In this document: positions 1 to 8,650 of the stretch, one piece after another
How positions within the stretch are numbered: the first letter of the stretch is position 1
Layout: every line of letters begins with the position of its first letter
Assembly (NCBI RefSeq): GCF_028285715.1
Contig: NZ_JANQOO010000017.1
Span: 124,001 to 188,000, forward strand
Length of the DNA stretch: 64,000 nt
Direction of reading: 5' to 3'
Source of the DNA: Ulvibacterium sp.
GTDB taxonomy: Bacteria; Bacteroidota; Bacteroidia; Flavobacteriales; Flavobacteriaceae
Notes under the pieces: generated by a model
What the model was told of the DNA's origin: nothing
The model's input: the letters and a program-made list of their open reading frames with translations, nothing else
Databases searched by the model: none
Position numbers and translations under genes: made by a program

Positions 1-805
1 TGTAGGACATCTCCCCCAGGACAGCTTTCATAACAAATTTTGGGATATTTGGTAGGAGTAAGGGACGATTCAAAACTTTGGCAATTTCCTTTATAAGCTT
101 GTTATTCGTTACCGGATTGGGTCCCACACCATTGTATATGCCCTGTAGTTTATTTTCCACCGCGAACAGGAAAATCCGTGCCAAATCGCGTATGTGTATC
201 CATGATTGCCATTGCTCTCCAGAACCAAATCCAGTTCCGACGTAATTCTTAATGGGCCTGGCCATCTCGGGCAAGGCTCCCCCTTCCTGGGCCATTACCA
301 AACCGATTCGAATTTTGGCCACAGGAAAGTCAAACGAGGTTAATACATCTATTTCTTTTTCCCAAGAGGCAACAACTTCGCCTAAAAAGCTTGGGTCTAC
401 TTCTTTTTCATGCTCAGAATAATAACCGGTCAAGGAAGTGGGATAAATACCGATGGCGGATGCCGAGACGAAGGAAGTGATATGATCCGTATTGATTTTC
501 CGCAAAGCATCGCTCAAGGTCCTTACCGTATTTATTCTACTGGTAAGAATTTCCTTTTTGTAACTAGATGTCCATCTTTTGGAAATACTAGATCCGGCCA
601 AATTTATAATGGCATCCACCTCATGAAGGCTTTCCATATCGATTTCCCCCAAGTTTGGGTTCCAGTAAAACCCCTTGTAATTATCCTTGGTGATAATTTT
701 GTCCTTACTTGTGGTCAAGTAGTTTACTGAAATATTTTGGGAGTGGCAGAGGTCCACAATTTCGCGACCAATCAATCCAGTAGCTCCTGATATCAATACT
801 CTCAT
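1..805 (-). CDS. TIGR01777-family NAD-dependent epimerase (SDR), 3' end outside window
   Basis: Minus-strand reading from ATG at 805 gives MRVLISGATGLIGREIVDLCHSQNISVNYL..., a Rossmann GxxGxxG start; frame open to the window edge, so absent from the ORF track. Confidence 0.8.
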   Translation of the reverse strand, partial: MRVLISGATGLIGREIVDLCHSQNISVNYLTTSKDKIITKDNYKGFYWNPNLGEIDMESLHEVDAIINLAGSSISKRWTSSYKKEILTSRINTVRTLSDALRKINTDHITSFVSASAIGIYPTSLTGYYSEHEKEVDPSFLGEVVASWEKEIDVLTSFDFPVAKIRIGLVMAQEGGALPEMARPIKNYVGTGFGSGEQWQSWIHIRDLARIFLFAVENKLQGIYNGVGPNPVTNNKLIKEIAKVLNRPLLLPNIPKFVMKAVLGEMSY

Positions 806-932
806 GGTACAAAATTAATTGATTTATTAGGTTATTTGCGCAGATTTAATTAAGGTTTAACAGTGTTGTTTAACGCTATATCACTAATTGGCAGGCTATG
901 GCAAACCGGCACTTCCCTTTGAACAAGGCACC

Positions 933-1607
933 TCAAGGTTTTCTGGCCCTGAGCATTTCACGTTTTCCAGGAGGACCCGGCAGGCGTTCCACAAGAAACC
1001 CAACCGACTGCATGGCCCTACGCACACTGCCTTTGGCTGCGTAAGTGACCAATATACCATCTTTTTTCAGAGACCTGAACATTTTTTTAAACATGGCCTC
1101 GGTCCAAAGCTCGGGTTGCACCCTTGCACCAAAAGCATCAAAATACACTAGATCGAACAAAGCCTGGCTATCTATGTCCAAAAAGTGAATCTGTTTCTTA
1201 TGTAATACAAAGTTGTTTGAAATCCCGTAATCCCTTTCCCATGGGCATTTGTGCATTTTTTCAAAAACGCTTAGCAATTTCTCTGCCTTCAATTCCGTAA
1301 TATAGTTTAACTGCTCCAGTTCCTCAGGCAAAATCGGATGGGCCTCCACCCCTGTATAGTGAACGTTTACACCAGCTTTTTCCGCTTCCATAAAAGTAAT
1401 CAAGGCGTTGAGGGCAGTACCATAACCCATTTCCAAAATGGAGATTGGCCCTCTATTAAAAAGTGAAAGTCCGTTTTTTATGAATACATGGTAAGCCTCT
1501 TGGATGGCACCATGCTTGGAATGGTAGTGCTCATCCCAGCCCTCAAGGTAAATGGTAGTCGAACCATCCGCTGTGGTAACAATCTTTCTTTTCATTCTGT
1601 TGGCCAC
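933..1607 (-). CDS. mnmD: tRNA (5-methylaminomethyl-2-thiouridine)(34)-methyltransferase MnmD-like
   Basis: 224 aa; ILEMGYGTALNAL SAM-binding motif, LVYFDAFGARVQPELWTEAMFKKMFRSLKKDGILVTYAAKGSVRRAMQSVGF typical of the MnmC N-terminal domain. Confidence 0.85.
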   Translation of the reverse strand: MANRMKRKIVTTADGSTTIYLEGWDEHYHSKHGAIQEAYHVFIKNGLSLFNRGPISILEMGYGTALNALITFMEAEKAGVNVHYTGVEAHPILPEELEQLNYITELKAEKLLSVFEKMHKCPWERDYGISNNFVLHKKQIHFLDIDSQALFDLVYFDAFGARVQPELWTEAMFKKMFRSLKKDGILVTYAAKGSVRRAMQSVGFLVERLPGPPGKREMLRARKP

Positions 1608-1689
1608 AATACTAAAGTACCGACATTATGAAGATGAGAGGAATAGCCCTCTTTGAAATAAGAAATTCCATAGTAGGGTTTCCTTTAAA

Positions 1690-2193
1690 TCAATCTTTTA
1701 ACAAAACCCCGACAGCCTCAAAACCATAAGCTTTTAGAGGTTCCGATATGCTTTCGATTTGCTTTTCCGATTTCCCGCCATCCCTTGCAAAATGTTTTTG
1801 ATCGGCCACACTTATTTCCTCAACAAATGCAGTTCCACTCACCACAACTTCCTTTCCGATAATATCTTTTGGGACAAAAAAACCGTAATCCTTAAAACGA
1901 ACCATAGTTTCGCTATTTTCCCTAAGTCGAAGCTTCATCCAACATCCTTTTACCTTACAAACATCTGTGACCGTTGCCCTAAATTTGGTCTCCAAGGAAT
2001 CCGTGTGCGACAAAGTCTGGTATCTGATATCCATTTCTTTATCGGAAATTGCTCCATTCGCTACTATTTCACTTCCAAATACAAGTTGCTTTTGATCCTC
2101 TCCGTTGCTCTTTTCCATAACTTCTTGGGCATTTTGCGAATAACCTACCCCATATAGCATCAAAAAAGCGACTAAAATGTTAAATCCTTTCAT
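1690..2193 (-). CDS. DUF4920 domain-containing protein
   Basis: Likely start MKGFNILVAFLMLYGVGYSQ (signal peptide); VTDVCKVKGCWMKL...VRFKDYGFFVPKDIIGKEVVVSGTA pattern of DUF4920. Confidence 0.75.
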   Translation of the reverse strand: MKGFNILVAFLMLYGVGYSQNAQEVMEKSNGEDQKQLVFGSEIVANGAISDKEMDIRYQTLSHTDSLETKFRATVTDVCKVKGCWMKLRLRENSETMVRFKDYGFFVPKDIIGKEVVVSGTAFVEEISVADQKHFARDGGKSEKQIESISEPLKAYGFEAVGVLLKD

Positions 2194-2299
2194 TTCTAAT
2201 AAAAATTGATTTGCTTCTACAAAGAAGATCAATTTTGGACGAAAAAAGAAGACCTGATACAGAGAAATCACTAATTTTATAGTTTAAAGTTTTATCAAA

Positions 2300-3367
2300 A
2301 TGATTGGTACGGCCCAGAAAATTGTGATAGAGAAAACCAAAAACTCTAGAATTACCTCGGTAGATTTTGACAATCTTCCCTTTGGAAGTGTATTCTCCGA
2401 CCATATGCTGGTCTGTGATTATAGAAATGGCGCTTGGGAAGCACCAAAAATTATGCCCTACCAACCCATAAGCCTGGATCCTTCCGCTAAAATCTTTCAT
2501 TACGGACAATCCATTTTTGAGGGAATGAAAGCATACAAGGATAAGGACAACAGTATATGGCTATTTCGGCCTGAGGATAATTACAAACGTCTGAACATTT
2601 CCTCAAAGCGTATGGCAATGCCGGAACTCCCCAAAGAGTACTTCATGGATGGTTTAAAGGCCCTTTTACAGTTGGACAAGGATTGGATCCCACAGTCGGA
2701 AGGTAGTTCCTTATATATCCGTCCGTTCATTTTTGCCTCTGGCCAAGGCTTTCATGCCTCCCCGGCAGATGAATACAAGTTTATCATTGCCACGGCACCT
2801 TCGGGTGCTTACTTCACGTCGGGAAAGGTGAAGGTGCTTATAGAGGAAACCTATTCAAGGGCCGCCAATGGAGGTGTTGGCTTTGCCAAGGCTGGTGGAA
2901 ATTATGCCGGGCAATTTTATCCGACGCAGCTTGCCGTAGAAAAAGGATACCAACAAGTCATCTGGACCGACGACAATACGCATGAATATATCGAAGAGGC
3001 CGGGGCCATGAATATTTTTGTCCGCATTAATGATACCCTGATTACCGGACCGATCAGTGACCGCATATTGGATGGAATTACTCGAAAGAGCATTTTAGAA
3101 ATAGCCCAACGCGAAGGTATTCCTGCGGAGGTTCGAAAACTTGCGGTCAAAGAAGTAGTGGAGGCTGCCAAAAACGGAACCTTAAAAGAGATGTTCGGTG
3201 CCGGCACGGCTGCCGTTGTCTCGCCTATCGCCACCTTTGGTTATCGCGGCGTGGATTACGATCTTCCCGAACTAGAGGAGAGCTATGCTTCAAAATTCAA
3301 AAAACATATTACAAATATTCAATACAATCGTTCCGAGGATTCTTTTGGATGGCGTTTTAAGGTATAG
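2300..3367 (+). CDS. ilvE: branched-chain amino acid aminotransferase
   Basis: 355 aa class IV PLP aminotransferase; FHYGQSIFEGMKAY, GGNYA, EEAGAMNIF motifs. Confidence 0.93.
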   Translation: MIGTAQKIVIEKTKNSRITSVDFDNLPFGSVFSDHMLVCDYRNGAWEAPKIMPYQPISLDPSAKIFHYGQSIFEGMKAYKDKDNSIWLFRPEDNYKRLNISSKRMAMPELPKEYFMDGLKALLQLDKDWIPQSEGSSLYIRPFIFASGQGFHASPADEYKFIIATAPSGAYFTSGKVKVLIEETYSRAANGGVGFAKAGGNYAGQFYPTQLAVEKGYQQVIWTDDNTHEYIEEAGAMNIFVRINDTLITGPISDRILDGITRKSILEIAQREGIPAEVRKLAVKEVVEAAKNGTLKEMFGAGTAAVVSPIATFGYRGVDYDLPELEESYASKFKKHITNIQYNRSEDSFGWRFKV

Positions 3368-3444
3368 GTTACAAAACTTAAGTACACCATAGATTACTTT
3401 AGAAAACCGGAGATAGGTGTTTTTAGAAGTCCTTCAGTTCTAGG

Positions 3445-3831
3445 TTAACTGTCCAAAACCCCTTGAATATCAGGTTTAAAGTAGTTGGGGCCCTTGAGTA
3501 CTTTGCCATCTTCGCGATAAATTGGTTTCCCATCGGCTCCGAGTTTACTCATGTTACTGCGTTGTATTTCCTCAAATACCTCTTCTATTTTGTGCTGCAT
3601 ACCGTGTTCCAAAATGGTGCCGCAAAGAATATAGAGCATATCGCCCAAGGCATCGGCCACCTCGGCTAAATTACCCTCATTGGCAGCTTCCAAATATTCC
3701 CGGTTTTCCTCGTCCATAAGATTAAACCTGAGCAGGTTCTTTTCTACACCCAAATTGGCTTTCATGGTCTGGGAAACTCCCAGACCAAATGACTTATGGA
3801 ATTGTTCTACCGCACCGATTTTGCTTTTCAT
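3445..3831 (-). CDS. MazG/PRA-PH-like nucleoside triphosphate pyrophosphohydrolase family protein
   Basis: 128 aa; EENREYLEA...EVADALGDMLYI (ExxE...ExxD motif). Confidence 0.75.
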   Translation of the reverse strand: MKSKIGAVEQFHKSFGLGVSQTMKANLGVEKNLLRFNLMDEENREYLEAANEGNLAEVADALGDMLYILCGTILEHGMQHKIEEVFEEIQRSNMSKLGADGKPIYREDGKVLKGPNYFKPDIQGVLDS

Positions 3832-3872
3832 TCTTATACTTTTTAGGTTAGATTTGCATAAAAATACGGCAT

Positions 3873-4061
3873 ATGTTCAGCACTGGGCAAGTGATTTTTG
3901 CGTTACTTTTCATCATTTTATTCACCATTCTCATTATTAAATCATACAAAAAGGATAAAAAGTTACATCTCAAGAATTACAAGGGAGTGCAGTGGGTGGC
4001 AATTGGTTTCGCAGTATTCATAATAATTCTTTTTTGTATCAAGTTCTTTCTTAAAAATTAG
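3873..4061 (+). CDS. small membrane protein (62 aa)
   Basis: Two hydrophobic segments, MFSTGQVIFALLFIILFTILIIKSYKKDKKLHLKNYKGVQWVAIGFAVFIIILFCIKFFLKN. Confidence 0.55.
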   Translation: MFSTGQVIFALLFIILFTILIIKSYKKDKKLHLKNYKGVQWVAIGFAVFIIILFCIKFFLKN

Positions 4062-4202
4062 CTCTGAAAATTGGTATAGTTACAAAAAAGGTATCTTCTG
4101 ACAACATTTTGTCCATTTTCTTCGTTTAAAACAACAAATGAAGTAATTTTGCGTTAGCCATAATGTAACTCAATGATAACATTCAAAAGCGGGCAATTTT
4201 AA

Positions 4203-4382
4203 ATGACGACTTTTTTCACCATATTGTTTGTCTTAATCGGAGTAAATGCATTAATGATGATTTTTAGTCTTGGTACTTTTAATAAAGGAATGAAAAAATC
4301 GAAACGTAATGCCAAGACTTCCGCTGCTTCAGAAATTTATCCCATAAATTCGCTCTCCTCCAAGTATAAGAAAGCCGTTTAG
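4203..4382 (+). CDS. small membrane protein (59 aa)
   Basis: Not in the ORF track; ATG at 4203 reads MTTFFTILFVLIGVNALMMIFSLGTFNKGMKKSKRNAKTSAASEIYPINSLSSKYKKAV*; one TM helix and basic tail; 16 bp upstream of crcB. Confidence 0.5.
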   Translation: MTTFFTILFVLIGVNALMMIFSLGTFNKGMKKSKRNAKTSAASEIYPINSLSSKYKKAV

Positions 4383-4398
4383 TTTTTTACCTTTGGGT

Positions 4399-4770
4399 AT
4401 GAAACAACTTCTTCTTGTTTTTCTGGGAGGTGGTATTGGGAGCATGCTCAGATTCGTTATCTCACGAATATTCAACAATTATTTTCAGTACTTTTTTTTA
4501 GGGACTTTCTTGGTCAATATCATAGGTTGTTTACTTATAGGTATTGTTTTAGGCCTATCTTTTAAAGGCAATTATCTTACACAAAATCAAATATTGGTGT
4601 TGGCCACAGGTTTCTGCGGTGGTTTCACCACATTCTCCGCTTTCGCCTTTGAAAAACACTCTCTTCTCAGTTCAGGAGAACTCCTATACTTCCTGTTATA
4701 CACCTTATCCAGCATCGTTTTCGGTATCGTTGCCATCGCTTTGGGATTGTGGTCGGTCAAATTGTTATAA
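4399..4770 (+). CDS. crcB: fluoride efflux channel CrcB/FluC
   Basis: GGGIGSMLRFVISR...GTFLVNIIGC...GFCGGFTTFSAFAFE family signature. Confidence 0.93.
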   Translation: MKQLLLVFLGGGIGSMLRFVISRIFNNYFQYFFLGTFLVNIIGCLLIGIVLGLSFKGNYLTQNQILVLATGFCGGFTTFSAFAFEKHSLLSSGELLYFLLYTLSSIVFGIVAIALGLWSVKLL

Positions 4771-4943
4771 ATATAACAAAACATCAATTCCATTATCGTT
4801 ATTCAACATTTTACTTGATTTTAAGCTATTCTTTGAGGATTTATTAAAAATATCTCACTTTTTTAAAATTTATTTCAAAAAACCTCAGACCACCTAGGGT
4901 TTACCAATTCAAATTTTCATTTTTAAGCTATTATTTAGAACAT

Positions 4944-4963
4944 ACCCATAAAATATATGGGGT
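4944..4963. promoter_or_regulatory. dyad ACCC-N12-GGGT, distal copy upstream of glnK
   Basis: ACCCATAAAATATATGGGGT; see findings. Confidence 0.55.
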
Positions 4964-4995
4964 TAAATTAATATACTCATAAAAATTAGCAGTAT

Positions 4996-5015
4996 ACCCC
5001 CTCTTTTTTTGGGGT
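4996..5015. promoter_or_regulatory. dyad ACCC-N12-GGGT, proximal copy upstream of glnK
   Basis: ACCCCCTCTTTTTTTGGGGT; 52 bp from the distal copy. Confidence 0.55.
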
Positions 5016-5032
5016 TATGATTTTTTTAACAA

Positions 5033-5040
5033 TATATTTG
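5033..5040 (+). promoter_or_regulatory. Bacteroidetes -7 element of the glnK promoter
   Basis: TATATTTG matches TAnnTTTG, 24 bp before the glnK ATG. Confidence 0.5.
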
Positions 5041-5064
5041 GCAGTATAAATAATTAAATCAACA

Positions 5065-5403
5065 ATGAAACAAGTCGAAGCAATTATCAGAAAATCCAAA
5101 TTTGATGATGTCAAGGATGCATTACATCAAATAGAGGTCAACTTCTTTAGTTACTGGGACGTAACTGGGGTTGGAAATGAAAAACAAGGACATGTATATC
5201 GAGGTATTTCCTATAGTACCACTGATATACAGAGAAGGTACCTATCTATAGTGGTATCGGATGAGTTTTTGGAACGAACGGTGAACGCCATCTTGGAATC
5301 GGCCTATACAGGTAATGTAGGGGACGGTAAAATATTTGTCTCCGAGGTCATAGAGGCCTACAGGATACGCACCAAGGAAAATGGACAGGCGGGAATAAAC
5401 TAA
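5065..5403 (+). CDS. glnK: P-II family nitrogen regulator
   Basis: 112 aa; MKQVEAIIRKSKFDDVKDAL...GNVGDGKIFVSEVIEAYRIRTKE. Confidence 0.93.
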   Translation: MKQVEAIIRKSKFDDVKDALHQIEVNFFSYWDVTGVGNEKQGHVYRGISYSTTDIQRRYLSIVVSDEFLERTVNAILESAYTGNVGDGKIFVSEVIEAYRIRTKENGQAGIN

Positions 5404-5431
5404 ACTAAAAACTAACTAAACGAATTATAAA

Positions 5432-6664
5432 ATGGACGCAGGATTATTTACAGCAAATAATGTATGGATGATGTTGGCTACGGCCTTGGTATTTTTCATG
5501 CATACGGGTTTTGCCTTTCTGGAGATTGGCTTGACCCGACAAAAGAATACGATTAATATTCTTTTCAAGAATATTTTCATTATTACAGTGGGCCTTTTGC
5601 TTTACTACGCATGGGGTTTCAATTTAATGTATCCCGGTTTTGAGGATGGGGATTCAGGTTTTCTAAAATTCGCAGGTTTTGGAATAGGGGCTCCTGAAGG
5701 TGGCATGACTCCGGACTATGCGGATGGAGGATATACTTGGTGGACTGATTTCCTCTTCCAGGGGATGTTCGCGGCCACAGCGGCTACAATAGTATCAGGA
5801 GCCGTTGCCGAACGTATCAAAATCGGTTCTTTTATGATTTTTACCGTAATCTATGTCGGATTGGTTTATCCAATAGTTGGAGCATGGAAATGGGGTGGTG
5901 GTTTCTTGGATTCCTGGGGTTTCTATGACTTTGCAGGGTCTACATTGGTACATTCTGTTGGAGGATGGGCCGCATTAGTAGCTATAGCCCTATTAGGTGC
6001 TAGAATAGGTAAATTTGGGGATGACGGAAAACCCAAGGCCATTCCTGGCCATAGTATACCTATGGCTACTGCCGGTGTTCTTATTCTGTGGTTAGGTTGG
6101 TTCGGATTTAATGGAGGGTCCGTGCTTTCAGCAGACCCGGAATTAACTTCCTTGGTCTTAGTTACCACATGTTTGGCCGCAGCGGCCGGTGGAGTGGGTG
6201 CATTTTTCCTTTCTACGGTTCTCTATAAAAATTTGGACTTGACTATGTTCCTTAATGGAATACTTGGCGGATTGGTAGGTATAACCGCAGGAGCAGACCT
6301 TATGTCCCCCAACGAAGCGGTGGTTATCGGTTTTATCGCCGGCCTTATCATCGTGGGCGGTGTAGCCCTCATCGATAAACTAAAGTTGGACGACCCTGTA
6401 GGTGCAGTTACCGTTCACTTAATCTGCGGTATCTGGGGAACATTGGCCGTAGGTATCTTTGGGTCTATGGCCGGGGGTGGTCAATTTATGACCCAATTGT
6501 ACGGTGTACTTATCATTGGAGCATTCTGTGTGGTGACTTCCCTAATTATTCTGGGTGCACTAAAAGCCATTATGGGTCTGAGGGTATCCAAAGAAGAAGA
6601 AGTAGAGGGCTTGGATATTCACGAACATGGAATGGACGCTTATCCCGATTTTACAAATGACTAA
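5432..6664 (+). CDS. amtB: ammonium transporter
   Basis: 410 aa Amt family; FMHTGFAFLEIGLTRQKN, DFAGSTLVHSVGGWAAL, HLICGIWGTLAVG. Confidence 0.95.
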   Translation: MDAGLFTANNVWMMLATALVFFMHTGFAFLEIGLTRQKNTINILFKNIFIITVGLLLYYAWGFNLMYPGFEDGDSGFLKFAGFGIGAPEGGMTPDYADGGYTWWTDFLFQGMFAATAATIVSGAVAERIKIGSFMIFTVIYVGLVYPIVGAWKWGGGFLDSWGFYDFAGSTLVHSVGGWAALVAIALLGARIGKFGDDGKPKAIPGHSIPMATAGVLILWLGWFGFNGGSVLSADPELTSLVLVTTCLAAAAGGVGAFFLSTVLYKNLDLTMFLNGILGGLVGITAGADLMSPNEAVVIGFIAGLIIVGGVALIDKLKLDDPVGAVTVHLICGIWGTLAVGIFGSMAGGGQFMTQLYGVLIIGAFCVVTSLIILGALKAIMGLRVSKEEEVEGLDIHEHGMDAYPDFTND

Positions 6665-6679
6665 TTAAAATGAGAAGGA

Positions 6680-6707
6680 AACGGAGCGTTTGGCAGAACG
6701 CTCCGTT
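6680..6707. terminator. strong hairpin between amtB and porin gene (no U tract)
   Basis: AACGGAGCGTT-TGGCAG-AACGCTCCGTT perfect 11-bp stem; not followed by T-run, so it may be a processing/stability stem rather than a terminator. Confidence 0.55.
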
Positions 6708-6781
6708 ACTAAAACCTTCTTCAAAAAGTTTAAATCATCATCAAATATAAAATCCCTATGGGATGTTTAAAATCTAAACTT

Positions 6782-7846
6782 ATGAAAACGATTACAAATA
6801 CAAATTTCGTAAAAAATATAGTTCTTTTGGCCATTATGCTTGTTGGAGTAGTATCTTTTGCCCAGGAGGATGACGAAGAAGAAAAGAAATTCTCCTTTAG
6901 TGGAACGGTGGATGCCTATTACAGAGCCAATCTCAACTCTGCAAACTCAGGGGAAAATTACTCGGCCCCAGGTAGTTCATTTGCAAATTTACCCGGTTTT
7001 GCCTTAGGTATGGCCAACGTAATTGCCTCTTATGAAGGAGAAAAAGTAGGTTTTGTGGCTGATTTGGTCTTTGGACCACGGGGTACGGATGCCGTTTTTG
7101 CCTCTCCAATGTATTCAGCTACGGGAGATATCGTCAACCAATTATATGCTTACTGGAACGTTAGTGAATCAGTGACATTGACCTTTGGTAACTTCAACAC
7201 CTTTTTAGGCTATGAAGTAATTTCGCCTTCAGCAAACTTTAATTACAGCACCTCTTATTTATTCTCTTACGGGCCTTTTAGCCATACGGGGTTAAAAGCC
7301 GATTTTGCATTGTCCGATGATTTTAGTTTAATGTTGGCCATAATGAACCCGACCGACTTGACGGAATTTAATCCGGTGGGTCAGTATGCTTATGGTGTGC
7401 AATTGGGCTATAGCGACCAATATCTCAACTTACTTATAGACAATGGTTCTTTTGAGGTAGATTACACAGGAGGGTTTAATCTTTCCGACGACTTCTTCTT
7501 GGGTATAAACGCCGCCTATTTTAGTGGTGATGAGGATGACGGAATCGGAGATTTTGCCGGTGTAGCTCTTTATCCTCAATTGGCAACTTCCGAAAACTTT
7601 ACTATTGGGCTAAGAGGGGAGTATTTTATGGAGACCGACTTCTTTGGTGCGATCGGTGCAAATGATGCCGATGGGGATGCTAGTGTTTTTGCAGTCACAT
7701 TAACAGGTAGTGCCACCATAGGCGACTTAATCCTTAAGCCAGAACTACGTTTGGACAGCGCATCCGAAGAGCCATTTTTGGACTCGGACGGAGAACCTAT
7801 AAGCAGCCTGTCTTCTTTTGTACTAGCAGCTATCTATCAATTTTAA
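6782..7846 (+). CDS. outer membrane beta-barrel (porin-like) protein in the glnK-amtB locus
   Basis: Signal peptide MKTITNTNFVKNIVLLAIMLVGVVSFAQ; alternating beta strands, aromatic C-terminus ...AAIYQF. Confidence 0.75.
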   Translation: MKTITNTNFVKNIVLLAIMLVGVVSFAQEDDEEEKKFSFSGTVDAYYRANLNSANSGENYSAPGSSFANLPGFALGMANVIASYEGEKVGFVADLVFGPRGTDAVFASPMYSATGDIVNQLYAYWNVSESVTLTFGNFNTFLGYEVISPSANFNYSTSYLFSYGPFSHTGLKADFALSDDFSLMLAIMNPTDLTEFNPVGQYAYGVQLGYSDQYLNLLIDNGSFEVDYTGGFNLSDDFFLGINAAYFSGDEDDGIGDFAGVALYPQLATSENFTIGLRGEYFMETDFFGAIGANDADGDASVFAVTLTGSATIGDLILKPELRLDSASEEPFLDSDGEPISSLSSFVLAAIYQF

Positions 7847-7891
7847 TCACTTAATTGGTTGATTTATTTATATATTTCGAGCAATCGAAGG

Positions 7892-7916
7892 CCCCGGCAG
7901 CAATGTCGGGGTTCTT
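7892..7916. terminator. terminator-like hairpin between convergent genes
   Basis: CCCCGGCA-GCAA-TGTCGGGG followed by TTCTTTT. Confidence 0.6.
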
Positions 7917-8567
7917 TTATTTGGGATTTGGTTCAAATGCCCTAACCCCTGCCAAAATCTTAGCATCCAAGGAATTGATACTTGGCACGATCGGACATGA
8001 ATACTTTTTGTTATATGCGCAATAGGGATTGTAGGCCCTATTGAAGTCAATGACTATAGTATCCCCTTTGGGAATACGCAAATCGATATAACGTCCACCT
8101 GTATACGTCTCTTCCCCGTTGGTATTATCGGTAAAAGGTAAAAAGAGATAATCTTCATAACCTTCCTGAAGCATCAATTCCGGATTTTGATAGACCTCCA
8201 ACCGATGCTTTTTTCCTTTCAATGTAAAATGGGCAATGCCGTAAACTACCTCCTTTGATTTCCTATCCGTGGTGGTAGGCATCATGAAAGGGACGGCATC
8301 CGGGGTACGAATCAATTGGGCATATGCAATGAAGTTGGTATCCGGCGCAAAAAAATCCAAACTCTCAAAATTCTTGCGATACCTATCCGGTAAAGGAGAC
8401 ACTTCCGGGTCCTTAAACTCTTCATTCAGTTCACTTTGAAAATTTAAAATACCCTGCATTGCATTAACTGGAACCTCTTTTAGGTCCTTTTGGGATAGAT
8501 CATGGTATCTTTTTCCTTGTTTGCAACCAAGAAAAAAACAAATCAGAATAAGGACATGGAATCGCAT
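7917..8567 (-). CDS. DUF1684 domain-containing lipoprotein
   Basis: Likely start MRFHVLILICFFLGCKQG (lipobox); FLPFTDNTNGEETYTGGRYIDLRIP...DFNRAYNPYCAYNKKYSCPIVP typical of DUF1684. Confidence 0.85.
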   Translation of the reverse strand: MRFHVLILICFFLGCKQGKRYHDLSQKDLKEVPVNAMQGILNFQSELNEEFKDPEVSPLPDRYRKNFESLDFFAPDTNFIAYAQLIRTPDAVPFMMPTTTDRKSKEVVYGIAHFTLKGKKHRLEVYQNPELMLQEGYEDYLFLPFTDNTNGEETYTGGRYIDLRIPKGDTIVIDFNRAYNPYCAYNKKYSCPIVPSINSLDAKILAGVRAFEPNPK

Positions 8568-8650
8568 TTCGGATGAAAGTTTGCCCAAAAATACAATTTT
8601 AAGAATTCGTTCTTTAAGCCAACCGTTGTACATTGCCATAAATTAAGTTC

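Noticed and set aside
410-730. 106-aa + strand ORF
   Set aside because: Antisense to the epimerase gene (complement <1..805), which has a clear family signature; shadow ORF.
5020-5064. Possible sigma54 -24/-12 site (TTGGCAGTATAAA) at glnK
   Set aside because: The GC doublet at the -12 position is missing, and a good TAnnTTTG element is present instead.
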